From positions 62,001-126,000 of the forward strand of contig JAXMFU010000001.1 of NCBI GenBank assembly GCA_046347625.1: a DNA stretch of 64,000 nucleotides, given 5' to 3'. Within the stretch, counting starts at the first letter, position 1. Every line of letters starts with the position of its first letter. Of the stretch, positions 16,698 to 24,160 are shown piece by piece. This DNA is from CAIMUS01 sp046347625 (GTDB lineage Bacteria > Pseudomonadota > Gammaproteobacteria > Competibacterales > Competibacteraceae). The notes under the pieces were generated by a model. The model was not told the DNA's origin and made no database searches. It saw nothing but the letters and a program-made list of their open reading frames with translations. The translations under genes were made by a program, and so were the position numbers.

Positions 16698-19600
16698 ATG
16701 AAGAGACGATCTCTCCTTAAATTGATGGTGGGCAGCGCCGCCGGCGCTTCGGCGGGCGGACTTCCCACCCTGTGTGTCGCCAATGCCTCGACCGTGGCAA
16801 CGGCGAACAAACTAGAGGCGACCACCGAAACCACCTCTATCTGCCCCTATTGCGGTTGCGGCTGCGGTCTCGTCGTCAGTACCCGCGATGGTAAAGTGAT
16901 CAACACCGAGGGTGATCCCGATCATCCCATCAACGAAGGCGCGCTGTGCAGCAAGGGCGCGGCCCTGTATCAGGTCGCGGTCAATGAACGCCGCGCCGGT
17001 AAAGTCCTCTACCGTGCTCCAGGCGCTGCCCAATGGGAAGAAAAGCCCTATGAATGGGCCGTGGAGCAGGTTGCCAAGCGGATCAAGAAGACCCGCGACG
17101 AAACTCTCGTGCGGACCAACAAGGACGGCGTGCCGGTCAACCGTACCTTGGGCATCGCCAATTTCGGTGGCGCCGCGCTGGATACCGAAGAGTGCATGGC
17201 CCTGTCCAAATTCGTCCGCTCGCTCGGTATCGTCAATCTCGACCACCAGGCCCGCCTGTGCCATAGCGCCAGCGTCACGGGTCTGGCCGCCAGCTTTGGC
17301 CGTGGCGCCATGACCAACCACTGGATTGACATCAAGCATGCCGATGTAGTCATGGTTATCGGCGCTAATCCGGCTGAAAATCATCCCATGTCCTTCCGTT
17401 GGGTGACCAAGGCTAAGGAACGCGGCGCCAAGGTCATCACCATTGACCCCCGCTTCACCCGTACCGCCGCCGTGTCGGACCTGTACGCGCCCATGCGTTC
17501 GGGCACCGATATCGCTTTTATCGGCGGCGTGATCAATTACCTGCTGACTCATGACAAGATTCAGAAGGATTACGTTCTGAACCATACCAACGCGGCTTTC
17601 TTGGTCGCGGAAGGTTACGATTTCAACGACGGTCTGTTCACCGGCTACAACGGTACCGCCCGCAAGTACGATAAGACCACCTGGGGTTTCCAGAAAGACG
17701 CCTCCAGTCAGGTCGTCAAGGACCCGACGCTGGAAAATCCCCGCAGCGTGTATCAGGTCGTCAAACGCCATTACGCCCGCTACACACCCGAGGTGGTCAG
17801 TTCCGTCACCGGCATGCCCCAGGATGTCTTCCTGAAGGTCTGCGAGCTGGTCGCCCAGACCGCAGCGCCCGACAAGACCATGACCATGCTCTACGCCATG
17901 GGCACCACCCAGCACACGCTCGGCGCCCAGAACATCCGGGCTTATTCCGTCCTGCAACTGTTGCTCGGTAACATCGGCCTGGCCGGCGGCGGCATCAACG
18001 CCATGCGCGGCGAAAGCAATGTCCAGGGCAGCAGCGACGCCGGTCTGCTGTATCACCTTCTGCCCGGCTATCTGCCCGCTCCTACCGATCAGGACGTGTC
18101 CCTGGCGGTCTACCGCGAGCGCAATACGCCTCAATATGCCGATCCACGCTCTCCCAACTGGTGGTCGAACCGACCCAAGTATCTGGTGAGCCTGTTGAAA
18201 GGCTGGTGGGGCGAGCATGCGACCGCCGAGAACAATTTCGCCTACGACTATCTGCCCAAGCGCGACCGTAATTACTCGCATATCGCCATCTTCGAGCGTA
18301 TGCTGGCCGGCGAGGTGAAGGGCGCCATGCTGTGGGGCCAGAACCCCGCCGTAGGCGGCCCCAACTCCAATTCTGAGCGCGAGGCGCTGGGCAAGCTGGA
18401 CTGGCTGGTTGCCGTCGATCTCTGGGAGACCGATACCTCCATCTTCTGGAAGCGTCCCGGCGTAGACCCGGCCAAGATTAATACCGAGGTCTTTTTCTTC
18501 CCCGCCGCCGCTTCGGTGGAGAAGGAAGGCAGCATCACCAACTCAGGCCGCTGGGCGCAGTGGCGTTACCAGGCGCAGAAGCCACCGGGAGAGGCTCGGC
18601 CCGATTTGGACATCATGACCGACCTGATGAAGGCGCTGAAAAAGGAATATGCCGAAGGCGGTGTCTTCCCCGAACCCATCGTCCAACTGACCTGGGATTA
18701 CGACGAGGCCGGCCGGCACGGTGCCAACCCCCACAAGGTCGCCCGCGCGGTCAATGGTTATTTTACCGCCGACGCGGATTTCCCGGCTCAGGGTAAATCC
18801 TTCAAGAAAGGCGATCAGGTACCCTCCTTCGCCTTCCTGACCGACGACGGCCGCACCGCCTGCGACTGCTGGGTCATGGCCGGTTCCTATACCAGTGCCG
18901 ATCCCAAGACCGGCAACATGATGGCCCGTCGGGACAGAACCGACGCCGCCAACGGCATCGGCCTCTATCCCAAATGGGCCTGGGCCTGGCCGGTCAACCG
19001 CCGGATTCTGTACAACCGCGCATCCTGTGACACGGAGGGTCGTCCTTATGCCCCGCAGAAGTGGGTGGTGCGCTGGAATGCCGAGAAGAAAGCCTGGGAT
19101 GGTGACGTACCTGATGGTCCCTGGCCGCCCCTGGCCGCCGGCGCGGATGGCCGCTACTCCTTTATCATGAATCCGGAGGGTCACGCCTACCTGTTTTCCC
19201 CCGTACCTGTCGATGGCCCTGTGCCTGAGCACTACGAGCCTTACGAATCACCGGTACGCAATCTGCTTAACCCACAGCCCTACGGCCCGGCGGTGGAGGT
19301 CGCCCTGTGGCGCAACCGGGAGAAGGAGACGGGCACGCCTGATAACTTCCCCATCGTGGCCACCACCTTCCGGGTGTCCGAGCATTGGCAGGCCGGCGCG
19401 ATGACCCGCAATCTGCCCTGGCTGGCGGAGTTGCAGCCCGATATGTTCGTAGAGCTATCGGAGGAGCTGGCGCGTGAAAAAGGCGTCAAGACCGGCGACC
19501 GGGTGATGGTCAGCTCGGCCCGTGGCAGCGTGACCGCCTACGCGCTGGTGACTAAGCGGTTCAAGCCTATGACCGTAGCCGGCAAGCAGACCCATCATAT

Positions 19601-19736
19601 CGGTCTGCCCTGGCACTGGGGTTATGCCGGCATCGCCACCGGTGACAGCGCCAACCTGCTGACTCCGCACGTGGGCGACGCCAATAGCAGTATCCCCGAA
19701 TACAAAGTCTTCCTGTGCGACCTGCGTAAGGCGTAG
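16698..19736 (+). CDS. fdnG: Formate dehydrogenase, molybdopterin catalytic alpha subunit (Cys form)
   Basis: This 1012-residue FDH-N/FDH-O type subunit oxidises formate to CO2 on the periplasmic side. It has a Tat signal (KRRSLLKLMVGSAAGASAGG) and a 4Fe-4S motif CPYCGCGCG with a fourth Cys near residue 84. Next come RFTRTAAVSDLYAPMRSGTD, GAQNIR and other molybdopterin-binding signatures, and a C-terminal MopB domain (HIGLPWHWGYAG). The active-site residue that is selenocysteine in E. coli FdnG is Cys188 (QARLCHS, codon TGC). The length matches the family (about 1015). A GAGGAG lies 11 nt before the ATG. It is first in a three-gene operon with the Fe-S and membrane subunits. Confidence 0.93.
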   Translation: MKRRSLLKLMVGSAAGASAGGLPTLCVANASTVATANKLEATTETTSICPYCGCGCGLVVSTRDGKVINTEGDPDHPINEGALCSKGAALYQVAVNERRAGKVLYRAPGAAQWEEKPYEWAVEQVAKRIKKTRDETLVRTNKDGVPVNRTLGIANFGGAALDTEECMALSKFVRSLGIVNLDHQARLCHSASVTGLAASFGRGAMTNHWIDIKHADVVMVIGANPAENHPMSFRWVTKAKERGAKVITIDPRFTRTAAVSDLYAPMRSGTDIAFIGGVINYLLTHDKIQKDYVLNHTNAAFLVAEGYDFNDGLFTGYNGTARKYDKTTWGFQKDASSQVVKDPTLENPRSVYQVVKRHYARYTPEVVSSVTGMPQDVFLKVCELVAQTAAPDKTMTMLYAMGTTQHTLGAQNIRAYSVLQLLLGNIGLAGGGINAMRGESNVQGSSDAGLLYHLLPGYLPAPTDQDVSLAVYRERNTPQYADPRSPNWWSNRPKYLVSLLKGWWGEHATAENNFAYDYLPKRDRNYSHIAIFERMLAGEVKGAMLWGQNPAVGGPNSNSEREALGKLDWLVAVDLWETDTSIFWKRPGVDPAKINTEVFFFPAAASVEKEGSITNSGRWAQWRYQAQKPPGEARPDLDIMTDLMKALKKEYAEGGVFPEPIVQLTWDYDEAGRHGANPHKVARAVNGYFTADADFPAQGKSFKKGDQVPSFAFLTDDGRTACDCWVMAGSYTSADPKTGNMMARRDRTDAANGIGLYPKWAWAWPVNRRILYNRASCDTEGRPYAPQKWVVRWNAEKKAWDGDVPDGPWPPLAAGADGRYSFIMNPEGHAYLFSPVPVDGPVPEHYEPYESPVRNLLNPQPYGPAVEVALWRNREKETGTPDNFPIVATTFRVSEHWQAGAMTRNLPWLAELQPDMFVELSEELAREKGVKTGDRVMVSSARGSVTAYALVTKRFKPMTVAGKQTHHIGLPWHWGYAGIATGDSANLLTPHVGDANSSIPEYKVFLCDLRKA

Positions 19737-19767
19737 GCCCCAGGTAACAAGAATCTAGGAGTAGACG

Positions 19768-20601
19768 ATGACCAGTTCGTCCGAACGCATGGGCATCCTG
19801 ATCGACACCACCAAGTGTATGGGATGCCGCGGCTGCCAGGTGGCCTGCAAGCAATGGCAAGGACTCAAAGCCGAAAAGACCACCTTTTTCGGCGGCGCCG
19901 GCTATCAAAATCCGCCGGCTCTTTCCGCCGATACCTTTACCCTGATCACCTTTACCGAAACCGAGGACGAGGACGGCCTGCACTGGACTTTCGCCAAGCG
20001 TGGCTGCATGCACTGCGACGAGCCTGCCTGTGCCTCCGTCTGTCCGGTAGGCTCGCTGCACAAGACGGCTAACGGCGCGGTGGTTTACGATGCCGACAAG
20101 TGCATCGGCTGTCGTTACTGCATGATGGCCTGTCCCTGGTCGGTACCCAGTTACCAGTGGGACAGTCCCGTCCCCTTCGTGCGCAAGTGCACCATGTGCA
20201 ACGACCGCCAGCAAGTCGGCAAAGCACCCGCCTGTGTGGGCGGCTGTCCCACCGGTGCCTTGCAGTTCGGTCGCCGGGAAGACCTGTTGAACGAAGCCCG
20301 CACCCGTATCGCCAAGAACCCGGATCGCTACGTCGATCATATCTACGGCGAAAAAGAAGCCGGTGGAACCGGCGTAATCTATCTTTCCGCCATTCCCTTT
20401 GCCGAACTGGGATTCCCGGAAGTGCCGCATCACAAGATGTCCCAGGATGCCGAACGGGTCATGAAGGTGCTGCCCTGGTGGGTGGCAGGTCTCGGCGTTG
20501 TTCTGACCGGGACTTATGCGCTGTCCGAACGCAGGCAGCGGATCGCCGCCGAACATGCGGCTGAAAGCTCTCCGGCGCCACAGGCGGGAGGTACCCTATG
20601 A
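19768..20601 (+). CDS. fdnH: Formate dehydrogenase iron-sulfur beta subunit
   Basis: This 277-residue ferredoxin-type subunit carries electrons from the molybdenum centre to the membrane. Four Cys clusters are visible: CMGCRGCQVAC near residue 17, CMHCDEPACASVC, CIGCRYCMMAC, and CTMC...CVGGC. It has a single C-terminal transmembrane helix (WWVAGLGVVLTGTYAL), as in FdnH. An AGGAG lies upstream of ATG 19768, 31 bp after the alpha subunit. The stop overlaps the next start by four bases (ATGA), indicating translational coupling. Confidence 0.92.
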   Translation: MTSSSERMGILIDTTKCMGCRGCQVACKQWQGLKAEKTTFFGGAGYQNPPALSADTFTLITFTETEDEDGLHWTFAKRGCMHCDEPACASVCPVGSLHKTANGAVVYDADKCIGCRYCMMACPWSVPSYQWDSPVPFVRKCTMCNDRQQVGKAPACVGGCPTGALQFGRREDLLNEARTRIAKNPDRYVDHIYGEKEAGGTGVIYLSAIPFAELGFPEVPHHKMSQDAERVMKVLPWWVAGLGVVLTGTYALSERRQRIAAEHAAESSPAPQAGGTL

Positions 20602-21749
20602 AAGCCCAGGCGACTCCCGTCCACAAAGGCTGGACCTTTCCTCTGACCTTGCCGCGCGTGCTGATGCTCTCGATCGCCCTGGCGGGCATTGGCGTTCTGT
20701 GCTGGCGTTTTGCCGTCGGCCTGGGCGCGAGCACCAATCTGCGGGACGATTTTCCCTGGGGTCTATGGATCGGCTTCGACATGATGACCGGCATAGCCCT
20801 GGCGGCCGGCGGCTTTACCATGTCCTTTTATATCGAGGTGATTGGCAAGGAACGATTCCACGCCTTTGTCAGACCCGCCATACTCACGGCCTTTATCGGC
20901 TATCTCCTGGCCATCGTCGGGTTGCTGGGCGATCTGGGGCTACCCTGGCGGATCTACCACCCGATCTATCTGTGGAATATTCACTCCTTCATGTTCGAGG
21001 TGGCCTGGTGCGTGATCCTGTACACCACCGTGCTGTTCATCGAATTTCTGCCGATCCCGCTGGAGCGCTTCGGTCTGCAAAAGCCCCTTCGCCTGGTGCG
21101 CAAGGTCATGCCGGTGTTCATCGTGATGGGGATTATTCTCTCCACCCTGCATCAATCGTCGTTAGGTTCGCTGTTCCTGATGATGGGCCAACGGCTGCAT
21201 GAACTGTGGTGGTCACCGATCATTCCGGTGCACTTCCTGCTGACCGCGATCTGCGTCGGTTTTGCCATGGTCGCCTTCGAGTCGATTCTGGGAAGTTGGT
21301 TGCTGAAGCATCCGCTGGACAGCAAGCTGCTGGGCGAGCTGATGAAGCCGCTGCCCTGGCTGCTGCTGCTGACCCTGGCGGTACGGCTCGGCGATCTGGC
21401 CGTGCGCGGTTCCCTGCAAGCCGCGCTGGAAGGCTCGCTGCAATCCTGGTCCTTCCTGGTCGAAATGAGCCTTGGCTTGGCGCTACCGGCGTTGCTGCTG
21501 TTCAGTCGTTCCTGGCGCGAATCACCGGCACGACTCTTCAGTGCCGTCACCCTGGTGGTGCTGGGCGTTATTCTTAACCGGGTGAATGTCAGCATGATCG
21601 GGATGTTCACACCTGAATCGACTTACATTCCCGCCTGGTCGGAATGGGTGGTGAGTATCGGCCTGGTAACCGCGGGCGTGCTGGCCGTGGTCTTCATCAG
21701 CGAGAACATGCCGGTGCACGAGGAACACGAAGCTCAGCCGGCGCATTAG
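20598..21749 (+). CDS. NrfD/HybB-type integral membrane quinone-interacting subunit
   Basis: This 383-residue protein has about ten transmembrane helices. The sequence (DDFPWGLWIGFDMMTGIALA, GGFTMSFYIEVIGKE, HQSSLGSLF) is of the HybB/NrfD family, not the cytochrome b556 FdnI family. It should pass electrons from the Fe-S subunit to quinone without heme. The start overlaps fdnH by four bases. The pairing of an FdnGH module with a HybB-like anchor suggests a quinone-linked formate dehydrogenase distinct from E. coli FDH-N. Confidence 0.9.
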   Translation: MKAQATPVHKGWTFPLTLPRVLMLSIALAGIGVLCWRFAVGLGASTNLRDDFPWGLWIGFDMMTGIALAAGGFTMSFYIEVIGKERFHAFVRPAILTAFIGYLLAIVGLLGDLGLPWRIYHPIYLWNIHSFMFEVAWCVILYTTVLFIEFLPIPLERFGLQKPLRLVRKVMPVFIVMGIILSTLHQSSLGSLFLMMGQRLHELWWSPIIPVHFLLTAICVGFAMVAFESILGSWLLKHPLDSKLLGELMKPLPWLLLLTLAVRLGDLAVRGSLQAALEGSLQSWSFLVEMSLGLALPALLLFSRSWRESPARLFSAVTLVVLGVILNRVNVSMIGMFTPESTYIPAWSEWVVSIGLVTAGVLAVVFISENMPVHEEHEAQPAH

Positions 21750-21786
21750 ACCTTCGACTTATCGGAGGCGCGACTTGCGCCTCCGC

Positions 21787-21828
21787 TACCCCGGTGTCCT
21801 TTATTGGATGCCGGGGTTTGTTTTTTCG
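21787..21828 (+). terminator. Terminator of the formate dehydrogenase operon
   Basis: ACCCCGG/CCGGGGT arms close a loop and are followed by TTGTTTTTT. A second stem (GGAGGCG/CGCCTCC) lies just before it. It also faces the end of the convergent PIN-domain gene at 21833. Confidence 0.85.
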
Positions 21829-21832
21829 AGTT

Positions 21833-22243
21833 TCAATACCATAGGACTATTTCAAATCGCTTGCTTCCTTTCAAACGGTAAATGGAGAAATCTGTGGTGT
21901 CGACGGTGAGAATGCTTTTTTCACCTATCCGATTGGCCAGCCACACTAAAGCCGCATCGGCGAAATCGATATCCTGGTCCGCATATTTGTCGATATAGCG
22001 GGCAATCTCCGGATAATCGCTGACCGGAACATCATGGACTGCCACCCCACCCCGACCGATCCAGTTCAGAAATTCGCGCTTACCTGGCGCGTCCAGAAAA
22101 AAGCAGGTTTCTACCACTACCGCCGGCACACTGATCAGCGCTGCCGATTGCCGTTGCAGAAACTCGACGGCGGCTTGATGAAGGCTGTCACCTCGAATAT
22201 AAAGAGCGACCAGGAAACCGGTATCAACGATTAGCCTGGCCAC
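21833..22243 (-). CDS. PIN-domain toxin (VapC-like ribonuclease)
   Basis: I start it at GTG 22243, giving ARLIVDTGFLVALY at the N-terminus and 136 residues, the usual VapC size; a longer frame upstream overlaps the antitoxin. The acidic PIN residues are present: VDTG near residue 6, VVVETCFF near 45, DIDFADAALVWLA near 98, and VDTTDF near 116. The product should be a Mg-dependent RNase toxin. The start lies inside the 3' end of the antitoxin gene (20-bp overlap), which couples the two. Confidence 0.8.
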   Translation of the reverse strand: MARLIVDTGFLVALYIRGDSLHQAAVEFLQRQSAALISVPAVVVETCFFLDAPGKREFLNWIGRGGVAVHDVPVSDYPEIARYIDKYADQDIDFADAALVWLANRIGEKSILTVDTTDFSIYRLKGSKRFEIVLWY

Positions 22244-22475
22244 GCAATTTTTCTCGCAGCAGTTTCTTACTCTGACGGGCAATATCACCGCTGTGGGTGT
22301 GATCCGCTCCAAACCCACCGGCGCCTAATTCATAGGGGGTAGGTTGATGCGTTGCCGCTGCTAACAATAAATCCAGTGCCCTCTTTACTGCTTCGCTCTT
22401 GGAGATCCGGTGAGTTTGGCAGTATGCAGTGAGTTGTTTTGCAGTAGACTCAGGCAAGCGAACAGAAACAGGCAT
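22224..22475 (-). CDS. Ribbon-helix-helix antitoxin of the PIN toxin
   Basis: This 83-residue protein starts MPVSVRLPESTAKQL, followed by TAYCQTHRISKSEAVKRALD, a CopG-type ribbon-helix-helix. The C-terminal half should bind and neutralise the toxin. I prefer ATG 22475 because GGTGA lies close upstream; GTG 22484 in the same frame is possible. It probably represses its own promoter in the AT-rich gap beyond 22490. Confidence 0.8.
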   Translation of the reverse strand: MPVSVRLPESTAKQLTAYCQTHRISKSEAVKRALDLLLAAATHQPTPYELGAGGFGADHTHSGDIARQSKKLLREKLRGQANR

Positions 22476-22687
22476 GGGATTCACCGATGTATTACAAATT
22501 TTTTAAAATTGTAACACATTTAAGTGATGTTGGGGTTCCTTCGTCCCCCTAACGATGGCCTACCGATGTGCCAGCAAGCCAGTGTGTTACACTTTGATTA
22601 TTCTGGATGTTAACCTGTGTACTCTTGGTCTACCGCCTTCGCGCTCGATGATGCCACGCTTGGTGGTCTACCGAGCTTGCCGATGAG

Positions 22688-23116
22688 GTGGTAATCCATA
22701 ACTTGTTAGCCCTCATCGGACCGTATGACACACGAGCAATTCAAAATCGAAGTGAGCTTGCCTTCCATCCTTCAACCGTTTCGCAAACTCCGTACAATCG
22801 TAAATTCGGGTCGTGGTCTGGCGCGCTCCACGGTTTCGTTGAATATGCAAACGGTAGTGATGAGGTAGCGCCTGTCGCTCAGGATTTATCAACGCCACGG
22901 CGCAGGACAGGACGCGGCCCATCATTGAGGCTTCGTTGGCACGTTCTCCAGCGGGATCGCTTTAGATGTCGGGCGTGCGGTGCTAGTCCAGCTCTAACTC
23001 CTGGTGTCGAACTTCACGTTGACCACATCGCTGCCTGGAGCAAAGGTGGCGAGACGGTACTTGAAAACCTTCAAACGCTTTGTTCGGTATGCAACCTTGG
23101 CAAATCGAACGTGTAA
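22688..23116 (+). CDS. HNH endonuclease, likely cassette-borne, N-terminus uncertain
   Basis: Residues of about 38-142 are a clear HNH protein. YNRKFGSWSGALHGFVEYAN is the associated repeat, and CRACGASPALTPGVELHVDH followed by LENLQTLCSVCN is the nuclease core with both Cys pairs. Upstream residues do not match the family, and the only in-frame start (GTG 22688) is weak, so the 5' end may be truncated or frameshifted. GTTAGC motifs at 22705 and 23186 and an attC-like palindrome after the stop suggest an integron-type gene cassette. Confidence 0.65.
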   Translation: MVIHNLLALIGPYDTRAIQNRSELAFHPSTVSQTPYNRKFGSWSGALHGFVEYANGSDEVAPVAQDLSTPRRRTGRGPSLRLRWHVLQRDRFRCRACGASPALTPGVELHVDHIAAWSKGGETVLENLQTLCSVCNLGKSNV

Positions 23117-23118
23117 CT

Positions 23119-23193
23119 GGGCTAACCTAGCGCTCCAGAGGGACGCTCTGCAAGAGGGCTTCGCCCACTCGCGGCGTGCTCCTGAGTTAGCAC
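23119..23193 (+). other. attC-like recombination site after the HNH gene
   Basis: The outer GCTAAC (23121-23126) and GTTAGC (23186-23191) are inverted, with the inner CGCTCCAGAGGGACGC opposite GCGTGCTCC. Size (about 70 bp) and layout resemble integron attC sites, including the familiar CGCTCCAG-GGGACGC block. No integrase is in the window. Confidence 0.45.
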
Positions 23194-23211
23194 ATTAGGT
23201 TAAATAGATCC

Positions 23212-23421
23212 ATGAAGACTCATATCGAAATTGATGACAGCATACTGAAACAGATCTGTCAGCTAGGCAGTTTCGCCACCAAGAAAGCGGCTGTGAACAC
23301 GGCGTTAGCTGAATATCTGAAGCTGTTGAAACGCCAACAGTTGTCAGCACTGCGTGGCAAAGTCGAATGGCAGGGTGATCTGGATGAGCTACGCCGCCAT
23401 CGTGTGGAGCAAACGGAATGA
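23212..23421 (+). CDS. vapB: VapB-type antitoxin
   Basis: This 69-residue protein, MKTHIEIDDSILKQICQLGS, is followed by FATKKAAVNTALAEYLKLLK, typical of DUF2191/VapB ribbon-helix-helix antitoxins that pair with PIN toxins. The stop overlaps the start of the vapC remnant by four bases. Since the toxin is truncated, this antitoxin is now effectively an orphan. Confidence 0.82.
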   Translation: MKTHIEIDDSILKQICQLGSFATKKAAVNTALAEYLKLLKRQQLSALRGKVEWQGDLDELRRHRVEQTE

Positions 23422-23563
23422 TACTGGTCGATACCTCGGTGTGGATCGATTACTTCAACGGTCATACCACTCCCGAGACGGATAGACTGGCTTTCGCTAT
23501 TGCTGAGAATCAACCGTTGGTACTGCCCGGTATTGTAGTAACCGAAATCAAGAATCAGCAGGT
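23418..23563 (+). pseudogene. Truncated vapC toxin fused into an unrelated sequence
   Basis: Codons 1-44 read MILVDTSVWIDYFNGHTTPE and on to LPGIVVTEI, a normal VapC N-terminus with the first PIN acidic residue. After ATC at about 23551 the sequence no longer matches VapC: the same DNA read on the other strand is the end of a HepT gene. The frame runs on to 23801, but only by reading antisense through hepT. The remaining PIN acidic residues are missing, so no active toxin is expected. Confidence 0.78.
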
Positions 23564-23576
23564 CACATTCTTTGCC

Positions 23577-23827
23577 TCACTCGTGTATCAAGATATTGCG
23601 CTGGCTAATAATATTGCTCCAGGGAATTCTGGATACTGGTTCGCCAATGTTCTTGAGACTCGTCTTGCTGCTTCGCCGATGATCTCAATTCCACGCTCGA
23701 CTGCCATACGTAATACAATATCATTATCCCAATCATCTTTAGTTTTACCAGACAGGATCGTAACAACGGTTTTTGCCGCGTCGAGCATATCCCATAAATA
23801 AGCCGGATCTCGTGTTTCAAGCTGCAT
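23577..23827 (-). pseudogene. HepT-like (DUF86) toxin, frameshifted and truncated
   Basis: It starts MQLETRDPAYLWDMLDAAKT, typical of HepT/DUF86 HEPN toxins. After NQYPEF a one-base loss near 23621-23624 throws the frame. Restoring it gives PWSNIISQRNILIHE, which contains the HEPN RNase motif R-N-x-x-x-H. A TGA then replaces the expected Tyr, and the sequence passes into the vapC remnant. The start overlaps the end of mntA by 11 bases. The gene is probably inactive. Confidence 0.75.
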
Positions 23828-24125
23828 AAATTTGTTCCAGGTCTTTCAGGATCGACTTTCGTCGATAGGAATTTCGTAGTATTGTTGGTGTAACCAGATC
23901 GACTGGGCGATTCCCAAAAATTTGGGATAGCTCTGCTTTGATTGTCAGCATATCAGACAAACTAACTTCAGCGCCTTCTTCGAACTCGACAAGAATATCT
24001 ACATCGCTGTCAGGTCGAAAATCATCACGCGTCACCGAACCGAACAATGAGAGCGTTTTGATATGATGTCGGCGGCAGAATGCGGTGATTTTTTCATGAG
24101 ATAGATTCAAAGTGGGATTAATCAT
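23817..24125 (-). CDS. mntA: MntA-type minimal nucleotidyltransferase antitoxin
   Basis: This 102-residue protein, starting at ATG 24125 (MINPTLNLSHEKI), has the nucleotidyltransferase motif SLFGSVTRDDFRPDSDVDIL (GSxxR then DxD) and a C-terminal RPVDLVTP segment. MntA neutralises the HepT HEPN ribonuclease by AMPylating it. The gene seems intact while the partner HepT is damaged. Confidence 0.85.
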   Translation of the reverse strand: MINPTLNLSHEKITAFCRRHHIKTLSLFGSVTRDDFRPDSDVDILVEFEEGAEVSLSDMLTIKAELSQIFGNRPVDLVTPTILRNSYRRKSILKDLEQIYAA

Positions 24126-24160
24126 AGACAAATAAATAATAATACCGATTACCAACATGG

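Noticed and set aside
17259..17264. Possible selenocysteine codon in the formate dehydrogenase
   Set aside because: The codon at the active-site position is TGC (Cys), not TGA, and no recoding element is needed.
16812..18281. A 489-codon minus-strand frame inside fdnG
   Set aside because: It is antisense to a strongly conserved catalytic subunit and shows no family features.
22726..22870. Short frame starting MTHEQFKIEV over the start of the HNH gene
   Set aside because: It shifts away from the HNH frame and ends early; it may be the original cassette start lost by frameshift but cannot be supported.
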